Shown: one piece after another, positions 46,313 to 54,049 of the stretch
Numbering within the stretch: the stretch's first letter is position 1
Layout: every line of letters starts with the position of its first letter
NCBI RefSeq assembly: GCF_041262525.1
Contig: NZ_JBGCCK010000008.1
Coordinates: 232,245-296,244 of the forward strand
DNA from: Streptacidiphilus sp041262525
Lineage (GTDB): Bacteria; Actinomycetota; Actinomycetes; Streptomycetales; Streptomycetaceae
Direction: 5' to 3'
Length of the DNA stretch: 64,000 nucleotides
The notes under the pieces: generated by a model
Seen by the model: the letters and a program-made list of their open reading frames with translations, nothing else
What the model was told of the DNA's origin: nothing
Databases searched by the model: none
Position numbers and translations under genes: made by a program

Positions 46313-46624
46313 ATGAGCAGAAAGCGTGCGGACCTGGTCGAGGTGCGCGGCGGTACGGGGCTGCCCACGCACTTCCTCTGGCGCGACAAGGTGTACGCGG
46401 TGCGCGAGGTGCTGGGGCACTGGAAGGAGAGCGGCGCCTGGTGGGAGGAGGCCCGAGTGGTCACCGTCCCCGCCGTGCAGGCGGCCGGGCAGCCGCTCGA
46501 CCGGACGGAGCGGGAGGTCTGGCGGGTCGAGGCCAGCCCCGGCCGCTGCTTCGCCCCCGGCGTCTACGACCTCAGCTTCGACCGCAGCACCGACCGCTGG
46601 ACCCTCACCAGTACGACGGACTGA
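46313..46624 (+). CDS. DUF6504-family protein of the DnaE2 locus
   Basis: 103-residue protein MSRKRADLVEVRGG. Beta-rich, with LPTHFLWRDKVYAVREVLGHW, GAWWEEARV, and EREVWRVEASPGRCFAPGVYDLSFDRSTDRWTL. This matches the small DUF6504 proteins that accompany actinobacterial translesion polymerase genes. Function unknown; a DNA or polymerase accessory role is inferred. First gene after the LexA box, with a strong ribosome binding site; the next gene follows after 35 bases. Confidence 0.8.
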   Translation: MSRKRADLVEVRGGTGLPTHFLWRDKVYAVREVLGHWKESGAWWEEARVVTVPAVQAAGQPLDRTEREVWRVEASPGRCFAPGVYDLSFDRSTDRWTLTSTTD

Positions 46625-46659
46625 TCGACGGCTGACCGGAGCATGGGAGGGCGTACGTC

Positions 46660-47229
46660 ATGAGGGAGACCGAGGACGGCAGGAACACCCGTCGGGCGCA
46701 GGTGCTGCAGCTGCCGCTGCCGAGCCCGACCGGTGGGTCGGGCATGCCCTACCGCCCGGCGGAGGACATCCATCCGGTGCTGCGGCGGGCCGGAGCGCCG
46801 CCCGCCGCAGTGGATCTGCTCGCGCAGGCGCAGCGCGGCCTCGCGGACGCGCGGGAGCTGTCGGGGCCGCTGGAGCGGTACGCCACCGCGCACCTCGCCG
46901 CGCTGCGCGCCTCCGCCGCGGTGCTCGCGTTGCGCGGGCGGCCGGAGGAGAGCCCGCGCAAGCGCAAGCGGATCCGCACCGCGTGGGAGGTCCTCCCCGA
47001 GGTCGCGCCGGAGCTCGCGGAGTGGGCGGGCTACTACGCGGCCGGCGCGCCCAAGCGCGCCGCCGCCGAGGCCGGGATCGCCTCGGCGGCGAGCGCGCGC
47101 GACGCGGACGACCTGATCCGCAACACCGCGCTCTTCCTGCGGATGGTGCAGCGGCTGATCGCCCGCGGCGCGGGCGCGGTGCCGGCGGCCAGGAGCGAGG
47201 GAGAGGAGGGGATGCCCCGCACGGGGTGA
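46660..47229 (+). CDS. SAV_6107-family HEPN domain protein
   Basis: 189-residue helical protein. After a variable N-terminus (GGGAGGG precedes ATG 46660; ATG 46744 is an alternative start), the HEPN-like bundle runs from about 45 to 175: AAVDLLAQAQRGLADARELSGPLERYATAHLAALRASAAVLAL, TAWEVLPEVAPELAEWAGYYAAGA and DADDLIRNTALFLRMVQRLI. The R-x4-6-H catalytic motif of RNase-type HEPN proteins is not evident (RYATAH is the nearest match), so it may be structural or regulatory. Located in the LexA-controlled operon before dnaE2. Confidence 0.78.
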   Translation: MRETEDGRNTRRAQVLQLPLPSPTGGSGMPYRPAEDIHPVLRRAGAPPAAVDLLAQAQRGLADARELSGPLERYATAHLAALRASAAVLALRGRPEESPRKRKRIRTAWEVLPEVAPELAEWAGYYAAGAPKRAAAEAGIASAASARDADDLIRNTALFLRMVQRLIARGAGAVPAARSEGEEGMPRTG

Positions 47230-47298
47230 GCGGATCGAACGAACAGAGCAGACGGCGGGATCGGGAGGGGCCCACAACGCCTTGAGGAGTCACACGAC

Positions 47299-50200
47299 AT
47301 GAGCCCCACGGACTCCTTCGTGCATCTGCACACGGCCTCCAGCTATTCGCTGCGCTACGGCACCGCCACGCCCGCGGCCCTGGTCGAACACGCCGCCGCC
47401 CTCGGCATGGGCGCGCTCGCGCTCACCGACCGTGACGGCCTTTACGGCGCCGTCCGCTTCGCCCAGGCCTGCGTGGCCGCGGGGATCCGCCCGATCCTGG
47501 GCGCGGATCTCGTCTGCGCGAGCGCGGCGCGGCCGAGCCGTCGGGGGAGCGGGGCGGGGAGGTCAGCAGGCGACGCCTCCGCCGACTCGCAGGCTGCCGG
47601 GGGATTCGGCCCGGCGGGCCTCGTTCCGGGCGGCCGCGCCGGCTCAGGCTCCCGCCCCCCGGCCGAGCTCACCACCGATGTCGACCTCCGCCTCGACCGC
47701 GCCGCCGCCGACGCGGCGCGGCCGCCGCGGGTCGTGGTGCTGGCGCGCGGTGGGCGGCGTGGGTGGGCGGCGCTCTGCCGGCTGGTCAGCGCGGCGCACG
47801 GGGACGACCCCGCGCGTCGGGGACGGGCGGTGGTCCGGCCGGAGCAGATCGCCGACGTCGCCGACCGGCTCTTCGTGCTGCTCGGGCCGGAGTCGACGGT
47901 CGGCCGCGCCGTGGCCGCCGGGCGGATGGCCGAGGCGAAGGCGGAGCTGCTGCGCTGGTGGGCGGTCTGCGGGGAGGCCGTCGTGGTCGAGGTGGTGCAC
48001 CACCTCGCGCCGCCAGGCCACCCCACCTCCCGCGCCGTGGCCCAGCGGCTGCTGCGCCTGGCCCACGAGGTCGGCGTGCCCGCCGTGCTGAGCAACGCCG
48101 TGCGCTATCCGGTGCCGGGCGACGCCCCCGTCGCCGACGTACTGGACGCTGCCCGCCGCCTGGTCCCGTTGGAACTGCGCTCCCGCGACCGGGTCAACGC
48201 CGAGGGGTACCTCAAGTCCGGCCCGGAGATGGCCGCCCTCGCGCACGACCTCTGCGAGACCGCCGCCGAGGCGCGCGCCCTGCTGTCCCGGACCCGCCGC
48301 ATCGCGGACCGGTGCGAACTCGATCCGCATCTGCACCTGGGCCTCGGCACCATGCACATGCCCGAGCCCAGCGTGCTCGGCACCACCCACGCGGGCGCGG
48401 TCCGCGAACTGCGCCGGCGCTGCGAGGCCGGGATCGCCGGCCGTTACAGCAGGCCCGGCCGACAGGTCACCGACCGGCTGGAGGCGGAGCTCGCGCTGAT
48501 CAACGGCCTCGGCTACGAGACCTACTTCCTCACCGTCGCCGAGGTCGTCGACCTCACCCGCGCGGCCGGCATCCGCTGCGCGGCGCGCGGCTCGGGCGCG
48601 GGCAGCCTGGTCAACCACCTGCTCGGCATCTCGGGCGTCGACCCGCTGGAGCACGGCCTGCTGATGGAGCGTTTCCTCTCCGCCAAGCGCGTCTCGCTGC
48701 CCGACATCGACCTCGACGTCGAGTCCGCCCGCCGGACCGCGGTCTACGACCTGATCCTGGACCGCTTCGGCTCCGACCGGACCATGTGCGTGGCGATGCT
48801 GGAGACCTACCGGGTCCGCCACGCCGTCCGCGACGCGGGCGCCGCGCTCGGACTGCCGCCGCAGGAGATCGATGCCGTCGCCAAGGCATTCCCGCACATC
48901 CGCGCCCGTGACGCCCGCGCCGCCCTGCGCGATCTGCCGGAGCTGCGCCACTCCCGGCTGGAGGAGGGCGTCTTCGCCGTCCTGTTCGACCTCGTCGAGA
49001 AGCTGGACGGGCTGCCCCGCCATATCGCCCTGCATCCCAGCGGCGTGCTGCTCTCCGACAGCGTGCTGCGCGACCGCACGCCGGTCGAACAGAGCGCCCA
49101 GGGCTATCCGATGAGCCAGTTCGACAAGGACGACGTCGAGGCCATCGGCCTGCTCAAGCTGGACGTCCTCGGGGTCCGGATGCAGTCCGCGATGGCGCAT
49201 GCCATCGCGGAGACGGAACGGGTGCGCGGTGAACGGATCGACCTCGACGCCGTCCCGCTGGACGACGAGGCGACCTTCGAGCTGATCCGTTCCACCCGCA
49301 CGCTCGGCTGCTTCCAGATCGAGTCGCCCGGCCAGCGCGAGCTGATCGGCAAGTTCGCCCCGGAGACCTTCGGTGACCTGATCATCGACATCTCGCTGTT
49401 CCGCCCCGGACCGGTCAAGAGCGACATGGTCACCCCCTTCCTCAACGCCCGCCACGGCTGGGCCGATCCGGTCTTCGTCCACGACGACCTGCGCCCGATC
49501 CTCGCCGAGACCGAGGGCGTGGTCGTCTTCCACGAGCAGGTGATCCGCATCATCGCGCAGATGACCGGCTGCGGCTTCGACCGGGCCGACCAATCCCGGC
49601 GGCTGCTCGGCAGCATCCAGGGCCAGCAGGCGACCGGCGACTGGTTCTGCGTCGCCGCCGACCACCGCGGCTATCCGCGGCCGGTGGTCGAGCGGGTCTG
49701 GGAGATCCTCAAGGCCTTCGCCTCCTTCGGTTTCTGCAAGGCCCACGCGGGCGCCTTCGCGCTGCCCACCTACCAGTCCGCCTGGCTGAAGGCCCATCAC
49801 CCGGCCGCCTTCTACGCCGGCCTGCTCACCCACGACCCCGGCATGTACCCGAAGCGGCTGATCCTGGACGACGCCCGCCAGTTCGGTATCCCCGTGCTGC
49901 CGCCCAGCGTCAACGACTCCGTCACCGACTACACGCTGGAGCGCACCGCCGACGGCGGCGACGCGCTGCGTCTCGGGCTCGCCGACGTCAAGGGCATCAC
50001 CGACGCCGAGCTGGAGCGGATCGTCCGCGAACGCGAGGGCGCCCGGTACGCGAGCCTGCCCGACTTCCGCCGCCGCGCCGAGCCCTCGCAGCCGACGCTG
50101 GAGAACCTGGTCCTGGCCGGCGCGCTGGACACCCTGCACCCGGAACTGACCCGCCGTGACCTGCTGCTGCACGCCGCCACCGACCCCAAGCCCAAGGGCC

Positions 50201-50889
50201 CGCGCCGTCCGGGCCCGGCCCAGCTGGAGCTGGCCGACGCGGACCCGGAGGAGCAGGAGCGGCGGACCGGCCCCACGGCGCTGCCCGCACCCACCGAGAC
50301 CGAGCGCATCCGCGGCGAGATCGAGGCGCTGGGCCTGGACCACAGCGCCCACCTGCTCAGCCCGTACCTGCCCTTCCTGGAGGAACTCGGCACGGTCCGC
50401 TCGCGCGAGCTGCTGGCGCAGCGCAACCGCAGCGAGATCCTGATCGCCGGGGTCAAGGTCGCCACGCAGACCCCGCCGGTGCGGACCGGCGTCCGGGTCG
50501 TCTTCGCCACCCTGGACGACGCGACCGGACCGCTGGACTTCGCCATGTTCGAGGACGCCCAGCAGCATTACGCCTCGACGGTCTTCCACTCCTGGCTGCT
50601 GGTGGTGCGCGGCGTGGTCCGCCGCACCGGCCCGCGCGGGGTCTCGCTGACGGCGACGGCCGCGTGGGAGCTGACGGCGCTGCACGAGCTGTGGCGCACG
50701 GAGGGCGTGGACGCGGTGCGGGCGGTCCTGGCGACCCGGCCGGAGGCGGAGCCCGCCCCGGCACGCAGGGTGATGCTGCACCCGAGCGGCTTCCGGATGT
50801 CCCCCTACGCCGACCTCAAGCCGCCGGGCGTCCCCGCGGCAGAGGCCCCGCGCAAGCTCTGGCACACCAGCCCGGGGAGCCCGGGATGA
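47299..50889 (+). CDS. dnaE2: Error-prone DNA polymerase III alpha subunit DnaE2
   Basis: 1196-residue C-family polymerase for damage-induced translesion synthesis. ATG 47299 follows GAGGAG. PHP domain about 6-280 (FVHLHTASSYSLRYG), palm with catalytic acids PDIDLD (468-473) after ARGSGAGSLVNHLLG, fingers with FVHDDL and GCGFDRADQSRRLLGSIQGQQA, a helix-hairpin-helix region around YTLERTADGGD and FGFCKAHAGAFALPTYQSAWLK, and a C-terminal OB fold. The family usually has about 1050-1100 residues. The surplus comes partly from a Gly/Ala/Arg-rich insertion (about 74-125) in the PHP domain. In the operon behind a LexA box, but without imuA'/imuB next to it. Confidence 0.93.
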   Translation: MSPTDSFVHLHTASSYSLRYGTATPAALVEHAAALGMGALALTDRDGLYGAVRFAQACVAAGIRPILGADLVCASAARPSRRGSGAGRSAGDASADSQAAGGFGPAGLVPGGRAGSGSRPPAELTTDVDLRLDRAAADAARPPRVVVLARGGRRGWAALCRLVSAAHGDDPARRGRAVVRPEQIADVADRLFVLLGPESTVGRAVAAGRMAEAKAELLRWWAVCGEAVVVEVVHHLAPPGHPTSRAVAQRLLRLAHEVGVPAVLSNAVRYPVPGDAPVADVLDAARRLVPLELRSRDRVNAEGYLKSGPEMAALAHDLCETAAEARALLSRTRRIADRCELDPHLHLGLGTMHMPEPSVLGTTHAGAVRELRRRCEAGIAGRYSRPGRQVTDRLEAELALINGLGYETYFLTVAEVVDLTRAAGIRCAARGSGAGSLVNHLLGISGVDPLEHGLLMERFLSAKRVSLPDIDLDVESARRTAVYDLILDRFGSDRTMCVAMLETYRVRHAVRDAGAALGLPPQEIDAVAKAFPHIRARDARAALRDLPELRHSRLEEGVFAVLFDLVEKLDGLPRHIALHPSGVLLSDSVLRDRTPVEQSAQGYPMSQFDKDDVEAIGLLKLDVLGVRMQSAMAHAIAETERVRGERIDLDAVPLDDEATFELIRSTRTLGCFQIESPGQRELIGKFAPETFGDLIIDISLFRPGPVKSDMVTPFLNARHGWADPVFVHDDLRPILAETEGVVVFHEQVIRIIAQMTGCGFDRADQSRRLLGSIQGQQATGDWFCVAADHRGYPRPVVERVWEILKAFASFGFCKAHAGAFALPTYQSAWLKAHHPAAFYAGLLTHDPGMYPKRLILDDARQFGIPVLPPSVNDSVTDYTLERTADGGDALRLGLADVKGITDAELERIVREREGARYASLPDFRRRAEPSQPTLENLVLAGALDTLHPELTRRDLLLHAATDPKPKGPRRPGPAQLELADADPEEQERRTGPTALPAPTETERIRGEIEALGLDHSAHLLSPYLPFLEELGTVRSRELLAQRNRSEILIAGVKVATQTPPVRTGVRVVFATLDDATGPLDFAMFEDAQQHYASTVFHSWLLVVRGVVRRTGPRGVSLTATAAWELTALHELWRTEGVDAVRAVLATRPEAEPAPARRVMLHPSGFRMSPYADLKPPGVPAAEAPRKLWHTSPGSPG

Positions 50890-50959
50890 GGCTCGACCAG
50901 CAGCCGAAGGCAATAGGGTGGACCCGTTGGTCAAGTCAGTCGACCCGAGGAGCCGATCC

Positions 50960-51703
50960 GTGTATCCGACGCGTCCCCGTAGCGCCCTCCGGACCGCCGT
51001 GGTGTGGGAGGTCCTGCGCGCGGCGCTGGACCGGCAGGCCGCCGCGCTCGGCCGCCCGGTCCTGGACGTCCTGGACACCGGCGGCGGCACCGGCAACTTC
51101 GCCGTGCCCGTCGCGAGCCTCGGCCACCGGGTCACCGTCGTCGACCCCAGCCCCGACGCGCTGTTCGCCCTTGAACGGCGGGCGGCGGAGGCCGGCGTCA
51201 CCGGCCAGATCCGCGCGATACAGGGCGACACCGACACCCTCGCGCAGCAGGTCGCCCCTGGCAGCGTGGACGCGGTGCTCTGCCACGGCGTGCTGGAGGT
51301 TGTCGACAACCCTGCGGAGTCGCTCCGCGACCTCACCGCGGTGCTGCGGCCGGGCGGTCTCGTCAGCCTGCTCGCTGCCAACCGCAACGGCGCGGTCCTG
51401 GCCCGCGCTCTCTCGGGCCACTTCGCCGAGGCGAAGGCTGCGCTGGCCGGCGTGGAGAAGAGCGACGCCCCGCGCCGCTTCACCGGAGCGGAGCTCCGGG
51501 CTCTGGCAGACGGGGCGGGTCTCTCGGTGCTCTCGGTGCACGGGGTCCGCATTTTCGCGGACCTGGTCCCCGGCGTCCTCGTCGACACCGAGCCGGGCGC
51601 GCTGGACGCGCTCCTCGCCTTGGAGCAGGCGGCCTCTGAGGACCCGTCCTTCCACGCGGTGGCCACGCAGTTGCACGTGCTCGCCGAACTCGCCCAGGGA
51701 TAG
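50960..51703 (+). CDS. Class I SAM-dependent methyltransferase
   Basis: 247 residues if started at GTG 50960 (GAGGAG eight bases upstream); GTG 50918 would add 14 residues and lacks a ribosome binding site. Rossmann methyltransferase motifs: LDVLDTGGGTGNFAVPVASLGHRVTVVDPSPDALF (SAM loop and acidic ribose ligand), VDAVLCHGVLEVVDNP and LRDLTAVLRPGGLVSLLAANRN. It resembles CmoM/SmtA-like tRNA or small-molecule methyltransferases. It lies 28-70 bases after dnaE2 and upstream of dinB, a neighbourhood conserved in Streptomyces; its link to mutagenesis is unproven. Confidence 0.82.
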   Translation: MYPTRPRSALRTAVVWEVLRAALDRQAAALGRPVLDVLDTGGGTGNFAVPVASLGHRVTVVDPSPDALFALERRAAEAGVTGQIRAIQGDTDTLAQQVAPGSVDAVLCHGVLEVVDNPAESLRDLTAVLRPGGLVSLLAANRNGAVLARALSGHFAEAKAALAGVEKSDAPRRFTGAELRALADGAGLSVLSVHGVRIFADLVPGVLVDTEPGALDALLALEQAASEDPSFHAVATQLHVLAELAQG

Positions 51704-51734
51704 TTGCAGCACGCCAGGGGCGCGAGGCTCTGCT

Positions 51735-51964
51735 GATGTGCGGCTCCGCCGCGCGGGCGCGACAGGTCCGCAGATGGGTGAGTTGCACCCTCCAGGGGCG
51801 CGAGGAACTGCGCGAGAAACCACCCTGTGCGGATGGCCCTGCGCGTTCGGTGCGCTACCTCCCAGGGTGGCTTGTCGCGCAGTTCCCCGCGCCCCTGGAG
51901 GGTGCAGCCACAGGCGGCAGCGAAAGCTACCGCTTGTCGCGCCCACGCGGCGGAGCCGCATATC
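51735..51964. repeat. Nested double inverted repeat
   Basis: The outer arms are 51735-51764 and 51935-51964 (28 of 30 positions pair; core GCGGCTCCGCCGCG), and the inner arms are 51783-51827 and 51863-51907 (about 41 of 45 pair; core GGAACTGCGCGA, shared with copies at 25.3 and 28.8 kb). The whole 230-base region between the methyltransferase and dinB could fold into one long branched hairpin. No gene is present in 51704-52003. Confidence 0.85.
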
Positions 51965-52003
51965 GGTGGAGCCCCGCGTCCCTGATAGGGCAAGTGATCC
52001 GCT

Positions 52004-53314
52004 GTGATCGTGCATGCGGATTTGGACGCGTTCTACGCCGCCGTCGAGCAGCGGCGGAGGCCGGAGTTGGCCGGGAGGGCCGTTGCCGTCGGGGGCACTG
52101 GCCCCCGGGGCGTGGTGATGTCGGCGACGTACGAGGCGCGGGCGCGGGGCGTCGCGTCCGGGCAGCCGGTCGTGCGGGCCAGGCGGCTCTGTCCGGAGCT
52201 GGTCGTCGTCGCGCCCGACATGGACGAGTACGCCGTCGTCTCCGCCAATGTCATGGCGGTGCTGCACTCGTTCGCGCGCCGGGTCGAGCCGGTCTCGCTC
52301 GACGAGGCGTACCTCGACCTGGCCGGCGTGCCCATCCGGCCGCGCGCGCTCGCAGAGCTCCTGCGCAAGCGCGTCCGCGACGAGCAGCGCCTGGCGCTGT
52401 CCGTCGGCGTCGGGCCGAACAAGCTGATCGCCAAGCTCGCCTCCGTCGCGGCCAAGCCGGACGGCGTCAAGATCGTGGGTCCGGCCGAGGTGCAGGGCTT
52501 CCTGCTGCCGCTCGCGGCCACCGCGCTGCCCGGCGTCGGGCCGCGCACCGCGGAGGCGCTGACCCGGTTCGGGTTGGTCACCGTCGGTGACCTCGCCGCC
52601 ACGCCGCACGAGACCCTGCGGCGGATCGTCGGGGCCGCCGCAGGCGACCAGTTCGCGCGGTACGCGCGCGGCGAGGACCCGCGTCCGGTCGTGCCGCAGC
52701 GCGCCGAGCGGAGTATGGGCGGGGAGCGGACCTTCCCCGCCGACGTCTCGGCGGAGCACGAGCTGATCCGGACCACGCTGCTCGGGCTGGCCCAGTCCAC
52801 CGCGGCGCGGCTCCGCGCCGCTGGGCTGGCCGGACGTACCGTCACCCTCAAGGTGCGCTTCGCCGATCTTCGTACCGTCACTCGTTCGCGCAGTCTGCCG
52901 GAGCCGGTGGACCTGGCCAGGGACCTGTACGCGGCGGCGGTCCCGCTCTTCCGGGGGCTGGCGCCGGGGCGGGCCAGGATCCGGCTGGTCGGTCTGCGGG
53001 TGGAGGGCCTGGCCGAGGGCGCGCGACCGCAGCAACTCGCCTTGGGGGAGCGCGAGCACGGCTGGTCCGAGCTGGAGCGGACGGTGGACGCCGTGCAGGC
53101 CAGGTTCGGCCCCGGAGCAGTCCGTCCGGCGAGCCTGCTGGGCGGGTCCGAGCGGGGGTCCGAGCAGGGGTCCGAGCGTACTTCCGCGATCTTGGGAAAC
53201 TTCTCCGCGACCTCGCCCGTTGACCGGGCACACCGAAGCGTTTCGGGCCGTCCTGGAGCAGGTCGGGAGAGAGGTACCGCACATCCGGCACCGCACTCCA
53301 AAAACCCAGGGTGA
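52004..53314 (+). CDS. dinB: DNA polymerase IV
   Basis: Y-family translesion polymerase, 436 residues from GTG 52004 (MIVHADLDAFYAAVEQRRRP), with no Shine-Dalgarno. Catalytic acids in HADLDAFYA and SLDEAYLDL, GVVMSATYEAR, SVGVGPNKLIAKLAS, HhH region LPGVGPRTAEALTRFG and little-finger ERSMGGERTFP. PQQLALGE may be a weak beta-clamp motif. The C-terminal 50 residues beyond the little finger are unusual: Ser/Arg/Gly-rich (GGSERGSEQGSERTS) and probably disordered. No LexA box is visible in the 300 bases upstream, which are occupied by the nested repeat. Confidence 0.93.
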   Translation: MIVHADLDAFYAAVEQRRRPELAGRAVAVGGTGPRGVVMSATYEARARGVASGQPVVRARRLCPELVVVAPDMDEYAVVSANVMAVLHSFARRVEPVSLDEAYLDLAGVPIRPRALAELLRKRVRDEQRLALSVGVGPNKLIAKLASVAAKPDGVKIVGPAEVQGFLLPLAATALPGVGPRTAEALTRFGLVTVGDLAATPHETLRRIVGAAAGDQFARYARGEDPRPVVPQRAERSMGGERTFPADVSAEHELIRTTLLGLAQSTAARLRAAGLAGRTVTLKVRFADLRTVTRSRSLPEPVDLARDLYAAAVPLFRGLAPGRARIRLVGLRVEGLAEGARPQQLALGEREHGWSELERTVDAVQARFGPGAVRPASLLGGSERGSEQGSERTSAILGNFSATSPVDRAHRSVSGRPGAGRERGTAHPAPHSKNPG

Positions 53315-53476
53315 ACCGTATGATTCGGGTAAAGCCAGCAAGCATGACGGCCGGTCGCCCGGGGCATACACGCTTCACTAGCGAGATCAAAAAACTCTGT
53401 ACGAGAATCAAGCAGTGCGGCGGGGTGGGCGCCCCGGTGGCGGTCCCCGCCCCGGCGGCCAGAGGAGGAGGACGAC

Positions 53477-53872
53477 GTGCCGCTCTCGGAGCACGAGCAG
53501 CGTCTGCTTGAGCAGATGGAGCGAGCGCTGTACGCCGAGGACCCGAAGTTCGCGACGGCGCTTGAAGGCAGCGGGCTGCGCACGCGGACCCGTCGGGCCG
53601 TCTACGCCTCGGCGGCGGGCTTCGTGGTGGGCGTCGGCCTGCTGATGGGAGGCCTCTTCCTGCATCAGCAGTGGGTGAGCGTCGGCGGATTCGTGCTGAT
53701 GCTGGCGGGTGCGGTCTTCGGGATCACCGCCTGGCGGCGGATCCCGCGACTGGCCCTGGTGGACCCGCGGACCGGCGCGCCGATGCGACGCCGCAAGCGC
53801 AGCGGCAGCGTCGTGGACCGGATGGAGCAGCGCTGGCAGCGCCGGCAGGAGCAGCAGCGCGGCGGCTTCTAG
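53477..53872 (+). CDS. DUF3040 membrane protein
   Basis: 131-residue small membrane protein, MPLSEHEQRLLEQMERALYAEDPKF, the signature start of DUF3040, followed by two helices (about 42-62 and 66-83) and a basic Arg/Gln tail. GTG 53477 is preceded by GGAGGAGG. The family is widespread near dcw clusters in actinobacteria; function unknown. A clear terminator follows 36 bases after the stop. Confidence 0.88.
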   Translation: MPLSEHEQRLLEQMERALYAEDPKFATALEGSGLRTRTRRAVYASAAGFVVGVGLLMGGLFLHQQWVSVGGFVLMLAGAVFGITAWRRIPRLALVDPRTGAPMRRRKRSGSVVDRMEQRWQRRQEQQRGGF

Positions 53873-53907
53873 GCAACTGAGCAGCTGAGCAGGACAGACC
53901 TCGTACA

Positions 53908-53947
53908 GCGGGCCCCGAAGGAGACTTCGGGGCCCGCTTCTTGTTGT
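53908..53947 (+). terminator. Rho-independent terminator after DUF3040 gene
   Basis: A perfect 13-base-pair stem (GCGGGCCCCGAAG 53908-53920; CTTCGGGGCCCGC 53925-53937), GAGA loop, then TTCTTGTTGT. It is strong and well placed to separate the DUF3040 gene from the secreted hydrolase gene. Confidence 0.9.
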
Positions 53948-54049
53948 GCTCGCTGCAAAAAACATGAGCATGACTCTTGTTATGTTACCTACGGGTACCT
54001 ACTCTGAGGGGCGATCCGGGCACTCCCCGTCCACCCTCAGGAGCTCTGC

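Noticed and set aside
25249..51964. CRISPR-like interpretation of the recurring GGGGCGCGGGGAACTGCGCG sequences
   Set aside because: Copies are few, far apart and arranged as inverted repeats at gene ends, without regular spacers or cas genes.
47644..51993. Very long open frame on the minus strand (about 1450 codons)
   Set aside because: It is antisense to dnaE2 and the methyltransferase and includes repeat sequence. The plus-strand genes have clear domains, so this is a GC-rich shadow frame.
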